Below are positions 25,738 through 34,228 of a stretch of DNA of 64,000 nucleotides, one piece after another. The stretch lies in NCBI GenBank assembly GCA_016207825.1, contig JACQZI010000007.1, positions 186,001 through 250,000 of the forward strand. The letters run 5' to 3'. The stretch's first letter is position 1, and each line of letters opens with the position of its first letter. Under the pieces are notes generated by a model. The model searched no databases and was not told the DNA's origin. It saw only the letters and a program-made list of their open reading frames with translations. The stretch comes from Planctomycetota bacterium. GTDB lineage: Bacteria; Planctomycetota; MHYJ01; JACQXL01; JACQZI01. The position numbers and the translations under genes were made by a program.

Positions 25738-25851
25738 ATTTTTGTTTTCTCTTTAAACACTAACGCATTATTTTATTATTACTCAACGTGATAATCAAGT
25801 AATTTACTGCTCTTAATTAATGTAACAAGCTAACTGATGCGTTTTTTGTTC

Positions 25852-25880
25852 TTGACAAAACCGACTATTTCAGGTAAAAC
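25852..25880 (+). promoter_or_regulatory. Near-leaderless promoter of nifS
   Basis: TTGACA at 25852-25857 and TAAAAC at 25875-25880 have a 17-base spacer. The ATG begins at 25890, so the leader would be only about two or three bases. Confidence 0.58.
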
Positions 25881-25889
25881 TTAAAAGCG

Positions 25890-27059
25890 ATGTCGACAAA
25901 ACTTATTTATATGGACCATTCAGCCACCACGCCGGTTCATCCGGAAGTGCTGGAGGCAATGAAACCGTATTTCATGGAGAAATTCGGCAATGCCTCCAGT
26001 CTCCACCAGGCAGGACGTATTGCGCGCGATGCGGTCGAATCCGCCCGCCAGAAGATAGCCGATTACTTTAAATGTGAACCAAAAGAAATAATATTCACCA
26101 GCGGAGGGACGGAATCCGATAATTTTTCCGTCTTTGGGACGGCACGCGCCAATAAGGAAAAAGGCAGGCATATCATTACTTCCAAAATAGAACACCACGC
26201 CATTCTTAATACTTGTCACCAGTTGGAAAAAGAGGGATTCGAAATCACCTACCTTCCGGTGGATGGACAAGGGACGGTCTTACTGGAAGAATTGAAGAAG
26301 ACCATAAGGCCGGAAACCATCCTGATTTCCATCATGCACGCAAATAACGAAGTCGGAAGCATCCAGCCCATCGAAGAAATTGGCAGGATTGCGAGGGAGC
26401 ATGAAATTATATTCCATACGGATGCGGTGCAGTCCGTGGGGAAGATTAAAACAGAATTGGATAAATTACCTGTGGATTTAATGACCTTTTCCGGACATAA
26501 ATTATACGCCCCTAAGGGAATTGGAGGATTATTTATCCGGCATGGAACAAAAGTTACTCCTATCCAGTATGGCGGGCATCATGAATTTCGCAGGCGTGCC
26601 GGGACGGAAAACGTGCCGGGTATCGTTGGGCTCGCCAAGGCGATAGAAATCGCAAAATCTAATCTTGATGCCGAAGGCAGGCGCTTAAGCTCGTTGCGCA
26701 ACCGCCTTGAAAAAGGAATTGTCGATAACATAGAAGATATCCGGATTAACGGCGCCGCAGCAAATAGACTGCCCAATATGCTTAATATTTCATTCAAATA
26801 TGTTGAAGGGGAAGGCATTATTCTCAATCTGGACAGTTTCGGGATTTGCGTATCTTCCGGCTCGGCCTGCACCTCGGAAAGCCTGGAACCATCGCACGTC
26901 TTAAGCGCCATGGGAGTGCCGGTCGCCGAGGCGCACGGTTCGATCCGCTTTTCCCTGGGAAAAAGCAATACCGAAGCGGATATCGATTTTACCATCGAAT
27001 GCATGATGAAAATCATTTCAAAACTGCGCCAGATGTCGCCCTTATACCACAAGAAATAA
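25890..27059 (+). CDS. Cysteine desulfurase, NifS/IscS class
   Basis: A PLP enzyme that takes sulfur from cysteine for Fe-S cluster assembly. It has 389 residues. Visible are MDHSATTPVHPEV, SGGTESDN, HTDAVQSVGK, the PLP lysine in SGHKLYAPKG, and the catalytic cysteine in CVSSGSACTSESLEPSHVL, whose short loop fits the NifS type. It is followed after two bases by a thioredoxin reductase gene, a plausible sulfur/redox pairing. No iscU is adjacent. The many Fe-S enzymes implied by acsA and acsB would need it. Confidence 0.94.
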   Translation: MSTKLIYMDHSATTPVHPEVLEAMKPYFMEKFGNASSLHQAGRIARDAVESARQKIADYFKCEPKEIIFTSGGTESDNFSVFGTARANKEKGRHIITSKIEHHAILNTCHQLEKEGFEITYLPVDGQGTVLLEELKKTIRPETILISIMHANNEVGSIQPIEEIGRIAREHEIIFHTDAVQSVGKIKTELDKLPVDLMTFSGHKLYAPKGIGGLFIRHGTKVTPIQYGGHHEFRRRAGTENVPGIVGLAKAIEIAKSNLDAEGRRLSSLRNRLEKGIVDNIEDIRINGAAANRLPNMLNISFKYVEGEGIILNLDSFGICVSSGSACTSESLEPSHVLSAMGVPVAEAHGSIRFSLGKSNTEADIDFTIECMMKIISKLRQMSPLYHKK

Positions 27060-27061
27060 AC

Positions 27062-28027
27062 ATGCCAGAAACTTACGATATCATCATACTCGGCGGCGGC
27101 CCTTCGGGCCTGACTGCCGGGATGTATGCCAGCCGGGCATTGTTGAAAACAATACTCCTGGAAAAACTTTCGCCAGGCGGCCAGATTGCCCTGACCGATA
27201 AAGTGGAAAACTACCCCGGGTTCCCGGACGGCGTCAATGGTTATGACCTGGCACAACTGATGGAAAAGCAAGCCAAAAAGTTCGGGCTGGAAATCGCCAA
27301 TGCCGAGGTAAAGAAAATAGAAAAGGACAACGATACATTCCTAATTAAAACAGATTCCACGGAATACCGAAGTCTGGCTGTGATAATTTCCACCGGTGCT
27401 ATGCCACGAACACTCGGTATTACAGACGAAGGAAAATTTACCGGGCACGGAATATCTTATTGCGGGACTTGTGATGCACCATTCTTTAAAGGAAAGGAGG
27501 TAATCGTTGTGGGCGGAGGGGATACGGCGGTTGAAGAAGGGCTTTATCTAACCCATTTTGCCAACAAGGTTACGTTGATTCACCGCCGCGATAAACTGCG
27601 CGCCACCCCCATTATCCAGCAAAAGGCTTTTGCCAATCCGAAAATGCAATTCATCTGGAACGCCACAGCCGAAAGTATTTTGGGTAAAGATAAAATAACC
27701 GGACTTAAAATAAAAGATGTAAAAAACGGGGCAATCAGGGAACTGCCCGCTGAAGGGATATTCGTCTTCATCGGCTATATTCCTAATACTGGTTTTCTCT
27801 CCTCCAAGATAGAGTCTACCTTAAACGGAAAAGATTTTCTCAAGCTGGATGAAGACGGCTACGTAATCGCGGATAGCGAGATGCGAACATCCGTAAAAGG
27901 CATATTTGCCTGCGGGGACGTTATTAAGAAAAGCTTACGGCAGGTGGTCAATGCTTGTGGAGAGGGAGCTGTGGCGGCAGTTAATGCCTATCATTATATT
28001 GAGGAAATAAAAAACCACCCCGAATAA
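27062..28027 (+). CDS. trxB: Thioredoxin reductase
   Basis: From the ATG two bases after nifS it has 321 residues, standard for the low-molecular-weight NADPH or ferredoxin type. The FAD site is GGGPSGLTAGMYASR, the redox pair is Cys134-Cys137 in CGTCDAPFF, and the second dinucleotide site is VVGGGDTAVEEG. The C-terminal GIFACGDV-x-x-K-x-x-RQVVNACGEGA is also typical. A strong terminator overlaps the stop codon. It keeps thioredoxin reduced. Confidence 0.95.
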   Translation: MPETYDIIILGGGPSGLTAGMYASRALLKTILLEKLSPGGQIALTDKVENYPGFPDGVNGYDLAQLMEKQAKKFGLEIANAEVKKIEKDNDTFLIKTDSTEYRSLAVIISTGAMPRTLGITDEGKFTGHGISYCGTCDAPFFKGKEVIVVGGGDTAVEEGLYLTHFANKVTLIHRRDKLRATPIIQQKAFANPKMQFIWNATAESILGKDKITGLKIKDVKNGAIRELPAEGIFVFIGYIPNTGFLSSKIESTLNGKDFLKLDEDGYVIADSEMRTSVKGIFACGDVIKKSLRQVVNACGEGAVAAVNAYHYIEEIKNHPE

Positions 28028-28043
28028 TTTCCAGGGTGGTTTT
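28011..28043. terminator. Terminator overlapping the trxB stop codon
   Basis: AAAACCACCC at 28011-28020 pairs perfectly with GGGTGGTTTT at 28034-28043. Being A-rich before and T-rich after, it can work for both converging transcripts. Confidence 0.75.
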
Positions 28044-28066
28044 AATTCTAAGCAAAAATAGATTGT

Positions 28067-29746
28067 TTAATGCCCTTCGACAATTCTTATCCTGTAATAA
28101 ACCTCCAGTGTAAGAATAGCGATAGCAGTCGAATAAATCCTTCCGACTTCAGGGCTCCAGCGATCAATCGGATCCCAACTTCCGTTTGCACAACCGTCGC
28201 TTTTAGTTTTCTGGCTCTTGATAACCACCGGAAGCATTTCTTTTTCCCATTTACCCCAGCAAGAACCTTTAGGCCCGTCAAACTGGTTTAAAGCATAGGA
28301 GCCGTAGAACCAATAATAATAATCTATTTTACCGTATTGATTGGCATCCCATTTTGGAAGGTTGCCGCCCTCTACCAGCATCGCAGCACTATTGGCAATT
28401 ACCGCATCTTTTCTATTCTGCCCCATAAAGATACGGCACATGATACCGACGGCCGTTAACGAAGGCGGAGTATAAAGTTGTCCGCTATCCCATTTTTCTT
28501 TTTCTGAACCGAGGATAGCAACATTGCCTCTTTCACGGTATCCGACGCCGCCGTAGCCAAGGTCGGTAACATCATCCAGATGCGCTTTTACGCCGTCCCA
28601 AACGGTTTGCGGGACTTTAATCAATCCCCCCTCTTCGGCGGTTTTTAGCGCCATCATACACCAACCACTGACCGACATATCGTTATCACCGTCTTTCGGT
28701 TTATAACGCCATGCCTTGCCGTCGTTCTGCGAATCGATAATGCACTGGACTCCTTTAAGGGCGGTATCTTTGAATACATTTACAGCCGGTTCACCCTTAT
28801 CTTTCATGACGCAATAAAGGTCGGACATGCCGTATGAACAAGTTCCCTGATTATACATAAATTTAAGCATGGAATTTTCACCATACATTCCGTTTGCCTT
28901 TTGAATTCCCTTAAGATACATAGCGGCTTTACGCACGGTATCGCCGAATTTTATTCCGCCAAAAGTATCACGGGGCCCGATTGAACCGGGGCTATAATTC
29001 GCTCCGGTGAAAGCCAGGAGAGCCAATCCGGTGAGCCCGACATCAAATTCAGTCTGACCGGTTCCACTGCAACGGCCTCCTTTGCATTGATTCTGGAAAG
29101 CGGTAGCGCCCCATGAACCATCCGGATTTTGGTGCCTGGCTAACCAGTAAAGCCCGGCCATAACCGCGCTTTCATTCCTGCCGCCACCACCCTTTGCGGC
29201 TAAATTCCGGCGACCGCCACGGGGACCACCGTAACGACCACCCGCTCCGCCACCTACTCCCATCATATCATAAACACCAGCCCCTTTAAGAGGCTTATCA
29301 GAAACGAAATCATAGCTATCGCCTTTAGATTCATTAAAATCCTCGTCGTCGGCTGTTTCGTTATGGTCCGATTCCTCGGCATCTTTCCAGACAGGATCTG
29401 TTTCCGATACCTGGTCATCCTTAGGCGGTTTATTATTTTCGATCACGTCGCGTGGAAGTTCCATATCCAGTTGTTTTTCTTCCACCGGTGGAGGCAGTTT
29501 AATCGTTTTAATTTCCTCCGTTTTGACAACCGGTTCAGCTACGATCAGAGCTGCCAAGATAACGATACCGAAAACGTGGACAAAAAGTGAAATCAACAAT
29601 GGAATCCCCATGGTATTAATAGTCGATTGCAACCAAGCGCCGAAATCAATCTTTTGGGTTACCAGTTGTTCGGCTAACGACCCTTCTGCAATTTCCACTT
29701 CATCCTGTGATGGATCCTTCGGAATGTTTTGTCTTTGAGTTACCAT
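28067..29746 (-). CDS. Membrane-anchored squalene-cyclase/prenyltransferase-fold protein
   Basis: A 559-residue protein. A cytoplasmic N-terminus of about 45 residues precedes one membrane helix (PLLISLFVHVFGIVILAALI). A proline/acidic linker with PPPVEEKQLD is reminiscent of TonB, and a glycine-rich stretch follows. Residues about 190-555 form an alpha/alpha toroid with repeats such as LYWLARHQNPDGSWG and VGLTGLALLAFTG. The catalytic DxDD motif of hopene cyclases is not evident, so enzymatic cyclisation is unlikely. Proteins of this layout are common in Planctomycetota and uncharacterised. AAAGGAGGCGG precedes the ATG. Confidence 0.78.
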   Translation of the reverse strand: MVTQRQNIPKDPSQDEVEIAEGSLAEQLVTQKIDFGAWLQSTINTMGIPLLISLFVHVFGIVILAALIVAEPVVKTEEIKTIKLPPPVEEKQLDMELPRDVIENNKPPKDDQVSETDPVWKDAEESDHNETADDEDFNESKGDSYDFVSDKPLKGAGVYDMMGVGGGAGGRYGGPRGGRRNLAAKGGGGRNESAVMAGLYWLARHQNPDGSWGATAFQNQCKGGRCSGTGQTEFDVGLTGLALLAFTGANYSPGSIGPRDTFGGIKFGDTVRKAAMYLKGIQKANGMYGENSMLKFMYNQGTCSYGMSDLYCVMKDKGEPAVNVFKDTALKGVQCIIDSQNDGKAWRYKPKDGDNDMSVSGWCMMALKTAEEGGLIKVPQTVWDGVKAHLDDVTDLGYGGVGYRERGNVAILGSEKEKWDSGQLYTPPSLTAVGIMCRIFMGQNRKDAVIANSAAMLVEGGNLPKWDANQYGKIDYYYWFYGSYALNQFDGPKGSCWGKWEKEMLPVVIKSQKTKSDGCANGSWDPIDRWSPEVGRIYSTAIAILTLEVYYRIRIVEGH

Positions 29747-29899
29747 ATCCGCCTCCTTTCAAAACTCAATTTTAACACGTTTTTATCAGTTTGTCAAGCT
29801 CTGAACGATTATTCCTTGTCATCCCTATATATATAAACGTATAAAAACGTGATTGGTTCAAAAAATCTTATAAAACCCTAGAAATATTTTATACAACAA

Positions 29900-29938
29900 A
29901 AAACCCGGGATCCGGCTGTTCCGGTTTTCCCGGGTTTT
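29900..29938. terminator. Terminator of the ECF-sigma operon
   Basis: AAAACCCGGG at 29900-29909 pairs with CCCGGGTTTT at 29929-29938, with an inner CCGG/CCGG pairing. It lies just past the last gene of the minus-strand cluster. Confidence 0.75.
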
Positions 29939-29958
29939 ACTTATTCACCTAAAAACAA

Positions 29959-30981
29959 TTACCAATCCCAGTTTTCCTTTTCGCCGAGTATTTGTTTTAA
30001 TCTTTCCCCGACAATCTTTTCCTTTTCGGACTTCCTTTTCCTCATTTTTTCCTTAAGCTTGTTTACCTCTTCTTCCATCCGCTTGATATCGTCTTCCCTG
30101 CCCTGCTCCATCATATCGAACGCTTCCCCCAGCAAAGTTGCCATTTCCGCCTTAACGGTTTCCTTCTCTTTATCATCCTTTGACTGCCGGTATTTATCCG
30201 CCAGCTCACGTATCCTGCGTTCTTTTTTCTGCTGTTTAGCCCACTGCTCATACCGTTTCGGGTCGCGCTTTTTCATCTCTTGCACCTCCTGCATCTCCCT
30301 TGAATGCTGGCGCAATATCTGCAAATACATTTCATGGTCCTCATTTTTAATCTTTCCCAGTTCCTCGGCCACTTCCGGTCGGAATTCTTTCAGGAAAGCC
30401 ATGACGTCGTCCGGGCTGAATTTTTCCATCGGCATCATCTTATCGTCCGGAAGTTGTGGAAAATCATCAGCCGGTTTCTTTTGGGTCGGTTTATTTATCT
30501 CCGGTTTTTGCGGGCGTTTCTTATTATCTTCGGGCTTTTGCTCTCCGGGCTTGTTTTTCTTTCGTTCATTCATTATCCGCTCGAATTCTTTGGGAGCTTC
30601 TTGCTTGAGCCTTTTCAGCATCTGCATTTCTTCCCACGATTGTTTTAACAATTTTTCAAACTGTTCTTGATTTTCCTTTCGCAATTTACGCAGCATCTCC
30701 ATCCTTGACGGGTCGAATTTGTTGTAAAACTCCTCTATCTCACCCAAGTTAATCTTCTGGGGCTCCTTGGGGTCTGGCTCCGGCTCTTCCATATCATCAA
30801 TGCCCTCTTCATCTTCCAGTAAAAGTTCGTCATCCAGAGACAAATCATCATTCATAAAATCCTCGTCATCCAGCTCGTCCGACTCATCAATTTCGGGCTG
30901 GGCAAACGCATCTTGAACCGCCCCCAGGCAAAGGAGCATAAAAACCGCCGCCCCTGCCAGCCATATCAGTCCTTTTCCCAT
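29959..30981 (-). CDS. Secreted acidic/helical protein with an internal duplication
   Basis: The signal peptide ends in AVQDAFA-QP. A very acidic stretch (residues 30-75, DELDDEDFMNDD and onward) is followed by long charged helices. Two similar modules are visible: FDPSRMEMLRKLRKENQEQF with later PKEFERIM (about 90-140), and FSPDDVMAFLKEFRPEVAEE with later PKRYEQWA (about 190-245). No known domain was recognised. It is the last gene of the sigma-factor cluster, so it is probably an envelope component made or monitored by that system. Confidence 0.65.
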   Translation of the reverse strand: MGKGLIWLAGAAVFMLLCLGAVQDAFAQPEIDESDELDDEDFMNDDLSLDDELLLEDEEGIDDMEEPEPDPKEPQKINLGEIEEFYNKFDPSRMEMLRKLRKENQEQFEKLLKQSWEEMQMLKRLKQEAPKEFERIMNERKKNKPGEQKPEDNKKRPQKPEINKPTQKKPADDFPQLPDDKMMPMEKFSPDDVMAFLKEFRPEVAEELGKIKNEDHEMYLQILRQHSREMQEVQEMKKRDPKRYEQWAKQQKKERRIRELADKYRQSKDDKEKETVKAEMATLLGEAFDMMEQGREDDIKRMEEEVNKLKEKMRKRKSEKEKIVGERLKQILGEKENWDW

Positions 30982-31073
30982 AAGCTCTCCTTTCTATACA
31001 TAAATATTACCCGCGTCCCGGCGTATGCTGGGACGGGGTATCGCTCAATAATTTTTAATACCGCAGTAGAGCT

Positions 31074-31598
31074 TCACATTTCTTCTATCTGTTCATTAAG
31101 CTCGTTGATATTGTCTTCCATCTCGTCCAGGAATTCATCCCATTCGGTTGATTCCGCGCTGAGCGTTGCCTTTTCAAAAGAGGCTATCTTATATTTTAAG
31201 AGTGAAATTTCGCTGTCAATCCCGTTTTTCCATTTAAGGCCTTCCTCGCTTGCCGACTGCATCAGTTGTCCGTTCTTTTCGTAATCATCCGGTTTCGGAA
31301 CGGAAAGCAAAAGCGCTATCAGCAATGCCGCCGCCGTGCTCAAACTCGCCCAAAAGACCCGCTTTATGGAAAAATCGCTTCGGTTAATCATCCGCCTGAT
31401 TTCCCGGGCGCGCTCCGGCGAAGGCGACATGACGCCGGCTGATTTAATCCTATCAATGATCGCCCCGGCTTCTTCCATCTCTTTACGGCATACCGCACAC
31501 ATGGTAAGGTGTTTTTCGTACGAGGCAAGTTCATCCCCAGAAAGCTCTCCCGAATAATAAAGCAATCCATATTTAGTAAATTCAGCGCATTCCGCCAT
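31074..31598 (-). CDS. Zinc-finger anti-sigma factor
   Basis: A 174-residue protein. The N-terminal part holds the zf-HC2 motif H-x3-C-x2-C as HLTMCAVC, preceded by the GELSGDELASYEKH segment typical of anti-ECF proteins. One membrane helix follows (VFWASLSTAAALLIALLLSV). The C-terminal periplasmic part is helical with EFLDEMEDNINELNEQIEEM. It should hold the ECF sigma factor encoded at 33609-34148 inactive until an envelope signal arrives. In most systems the anti-sigma gene follows the sigma gene directly; here two secreted-protein genes lie between them. Confidence 0.85.
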   Translation of the reverse strand: MAECAEFTKYGLLYYSGELSGDELASYEKHLTMCAVCRKEMEEAGAIIDRIKSAGVMSPSPERAREIRRMINRSDFSIKRVFWASLSTAAALLIALLLSVPKPDDYEKNGQLMQSASEEGLKWKNGIDSEISLLKYKIASFEKATLSAESTEWDEFLDEMEDNINELNEQIEEM

Positions 31599-31609
31599 AT
31601 TGCCCTCCT

Positions 31610-32497
31610 TTAACGCTTGTTTTCCAGTTTTTCCAGTTCGTTATTGAGCCTCTCGGTCTTTTTATCTATCTCGGCGTATTTCTTGTCTATTTCCGCCTGT
31701 AAGGAATCGACTTTGTTATCCAATTCCCTGCGTTGTTTTTCCAGGCTTTCAAGTGCATCTCGTATTTCCAGGGAATGTTCGCGGGGTGCTTTTGCTGTTT
31801 CTTTGGCTACCTCATGCCATTTTTTAAGCTCTTCCATTTCCGTGCGAACAACTTTCTCCCTTTTATTCAATTCATCCATTTCCCGCTCGGAATGTTCTTT
31901 CATCATATTTGTCCTCTGCTTCAATTCAGTCTTTTGCCGGTTGATTTCCTCCAGTTGGCGGTTAAGCTCGTTAAAACGCATCCTCGCCTCGGTGTTTTGC
32001 TCTTCCATGTGCTTTTTCTTTTCACTCTCAATCGCGTTATTAATGCGTTTAAGCTCGCCTTTCAGCCGCTCGGTTTCCTCTTTGGCATCCGGGTTTTTAG
32101 AAGATTCTTTAAGATGCATTTCAAGTTTTTCTTTTGCCTCTACAAGCTCTCGGAAATGCATATCGCGTTTCTCCATCTCCATCCGTTTCTGCTTTTCCAT
32201 TGCCTGGTGATGGCGCTCGGACACCTTGTGCATTTCCTGATCAATCCTCTCTTTCTCGTGCTGGAGTTTATTAATCTCGTTATCGATATCCCTCGCTCTG
32301 GCATTCAGTTTATCCATATGCTGTTCCACGCCCGACGGATTTTCTTTAACCTTGTGCGTTTCTTTCTCCGGGGCTTTCTTTTTCACTTGCGGAGAATGCT
32401 TCGGGTTCCCTTTTACCTCTTCCGTTTGTGAACAGCCCGCCGCGATAAAAAGACAGAGGCCTATTGCCAGATACGCCAGATTAATTTTCCTTTTCAT
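31610..32497 (-). CDS. Coiled-coil lipoprotein
   Basis: I chose the ATG at 32497 because AAGGAGAAAAAAGC precedes it and a proper lipoprotein signal follows (GLCLFIAAGCSQ). From residue 40 to the end (295 in total) the protein is almost pure coiled coil with heptads such as NARARDIDNEINKLQHEKER and EIDKKYAEIDKKTERLNNEL. It could be a periplasmic spacer or a sensor that changes with envelope spacing. It lies between the LTxxQ protein and the anti-sigma factor with gaps of 40 and 11 bases. Confidence 0.75.
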   Translation of the reverse strand: MKRKINLAYLAIGLCLFIAAGCSQTEEVKGNPKHSPQVKKKAPEKETHKVKENPSGVEQHMDKLNARARDIDNEINKLQHEKERIDQEMHKVSERHHQAMEKQKRMEMEKRDMHFRELVEAKEKLEMHLKESSKNPDAKEETERLKGELKRINNAIESEKKKHMEEQNTEARMRFNELNRQLEEINRQKTELKQRTNMMKEHSEREMDELNKREKVVRTEMEELKKWHEVAKETAKAPREHSLEIRDALESLEKQRRELDNKVDSLQAEIDKKYAEIDKKTERLNNELEKLENKR

Positions 32498-32537
32498 GCT
32501 TTTTTCTCCTTTTATAAACACAATCCCGGTTATGATT

Positions 32538-33575
32538 TTATTTCTTCCTCCCCTCTTTCGGAGTAGCATTAACCTTGTCCAAATCCACCGGCTCAGCTTT
32601 AGGGGTGTTTTTCATCATCTCCAAACGCTTCGCCAGAATCGGCGCCATCGCCGGGTTTAAAATAAAATGCCCGATCTTGCCCACTCCACCGCGCCTGGTT
32701 TTTTCCAACTGCATAATCTCTTCGCGCAAGTCTTCCCCTTTGAGTTTCTTGCCTCTTTCCATATATTTAGTCGCCATATCCGGCGCATTGAGTTCGAATT
32801 CCACATCATCCATATTTCTCACTTCTTCAATAAGTTCCAGGAAACATTCTTTTTCCTCTTTATATTCATCCTGGGTTAATTTGCCGATATGCTCCTGGAG
32901 CATTTCCAGGTGTTTCCTGACGATTTTATCTTTATCTCGTTCAAACACCTCGTCCGGAATCTCCCTAATCCGCTGGAAGAGATTCATGAGCATCTCGTTA
33001 TCATTCGCCTGTCCGGCACGGACCGGGTCTTTTAGGTTCTTTGGAGGAATCAGGCAGGGATTAAAGGTGTTTATTATTTCCAGCTGCGCCCGGGTCAGGA
33101 TTTTCTCCGCCTCTTTTTCATAGCCCGGCAATTTTGACTCAAACTCCTTTTTCAACTCTATAATCTGGCGTTCCATCCGAAATGCCTTCTGCTCAATATT
33201 TTCAGGTATGCCCTGGTTTTTCTCAAGCGCCTCTTTAAGCTTCTGGTAAGCGGTTAACACTTCTCCGGCCAGCTCGTTTGCTTTGGATTCATATTCTTTA
33301 CGGAGATTATCCGCTTTCTTATTCAGGTCGATTAGTTTGGGGATTTGCGTATCGGTAAGATTCAATCCGTTAACCAGGTTCAACAGCATGATTTCTGTGA
33401 ATGCCTGCTGGTATTTCTGCTCAAAGTTAAGCGATGCAGCCGAAGCAGATTCTTTATCCGTCCCGCATTCGGTTTCGTTGTGCTCATCGCATTTTCCACA
33501 ATCGCCCCAGCCCGGCAACGCCACCAAGACGGCTAACAATATTACCAGCCATAATCCATTTAATCCTTTTCTCAT
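32538..33575 (-). CDS. Exported Spy/CpxP-like LTxxQ protein
   Basis: The start at 33575 is favoured by GAAAGGAGAAAAC just upstream. A signal peptide ends near ALPGWGDC. The mature helical protein has two LTxxQ motifs, LTDTQ near residue 70 and LTRAQ near residue 160, about 90 residues apart. Paired LTxxQ motifs on long helices are the signature of Spy/CpxP periplasmic chaperones and of zinc- or heavy-metal-sensing relatives. This protein (345 residues) is longer, with extra charged helices and a basic tail ending in KEGRKK. It is probably an envelope-stress sensor or chaperone serving the adjacent sigma factor; that role is inferred. Confidence 0.7.
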   Translation of the reverse strand: MRKGLNGLWLVILLAVLVALPGWGDCGKCDEHNETECGTDKESASAASLNFEQKYQQAFTEIMLLNLVNGLNLTDTQIPKLIDLNKKADNLRKEYESKANELAGEVLTAYQKLKEALEKNQGIPENIEQKAFRMERQIIELKKEFESKLPGYEKEAEKILTRAQLEIINTFNPCLIPPKNLKDPVRAGQANDNEMLMNLFQRIREIPDEVFERDKDKIVRKHLEMLQEHIGKLTQDEYKEEKECFLELIEEVRNMDDVEFELNAPDMATKYMERGKKLKGEDLREEIMQLEKTRRGGVGKIGHFILNPAMAPILAKRLEMMKNTPKAEPVDLDKVNATPKEGRKK

Positions 33576-33608
33576 AGTTTTCTCCTTTCGCATTAAAACG
33601 CCTTTACT

Positions 33609-34148
33609 CTATAAACTCTCCGAACTCGTAAGCCTCTTTAAACTCTTTACGGCGTAATGCATCCTGCCCAAAACGGTATTCAGGGGGCAATCTAAAATCC
33701 CGGCGATTTCCTTAAAGCTCATATTACCATAAACCCTTAAAAGCACAACCTCTTTCTGTTCAGCCGGAAGAGCGCCAAGCGCTCTTTCAATCGCCTTCAT
33801 CTTCGGATTCTCCGCCGCAATGGTCTTATCCGCCGCGCAATCAAGCGAATTATCCAGCTTTACCGCGGTATGCCACTTGGAGCCTTGCTTATCGCGGCAG
33901 AGATTGACAGTTATCCGGTAAAGCCAGGCGGCAAAAGAGCCATCCCCGGCGGGCGAAAAAGACGCGGCGTTTTTAATCACCTTCTCAAAAACCTCCTGCA
34001 GGATATCCTCTGCCAGCGCCCGGTCACTGGCCAGGCGGGCAATATAGTTAAACAATGGCATCTGGTATCTCTCATACAGTTTCTCAAGGGATTTTTTATT
34101 GCCCCTGCTGTATTCGCCTATCAGAATCTCATCAGGCTTTTCTGCCAT
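33609..34148 (-). CDS. ECF-type RNA polymerase sigma factor
   Basis: The 179 residues hold the two expected domains. Region 2 has LYERYQMPLFNYIARLASDR, AEDILQEVFEKV and FAAWLYRITVNLCRD. Region 4 has ERALGALPAEQKEVVLLRVY, then MSFKEIAGILDCPLNTVLGRMHYAVKSLK. It is first in a five-gene minus-strand cluster with a membrane anti-sigma factor, so it probably controls an envelope response including its own operon. There is no obvious Shine-Dalgarno site. Confidence 0.93.
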   Translation of the reverse strand: MAEKPDEILIGEYSRGNKKSLEKLYERYQMPLFNYIARLASDRALAEDILQEVFEKVIKNAASFSPAGDGSFAAWLYRITVNLCRDKQGSKWHTAVKLDNSLDCAADKTIAAENPKMKAIERALGALPAEQKEVVLLRVYGNMSFKEIAGILDCPLNTVLGRMHYAVKSLKRLTSSESL

Positions 34149-34228
34149 TTAATGCTCGCTGTATTTAAAACGATTGATAAGACGAAAATATTGTATATTT
34201 TTATTTTTAGTTGTAAAATAAAACCATC

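Noticed and set aside
31733-32431. Phenylalanine-rich membrane-like frame opposite the coiled-coil lipoprotein
   Set aside because: Antisense of Glu/Lys-rich coiled-coil codons reads as Phe/Leu. It is an artefact.
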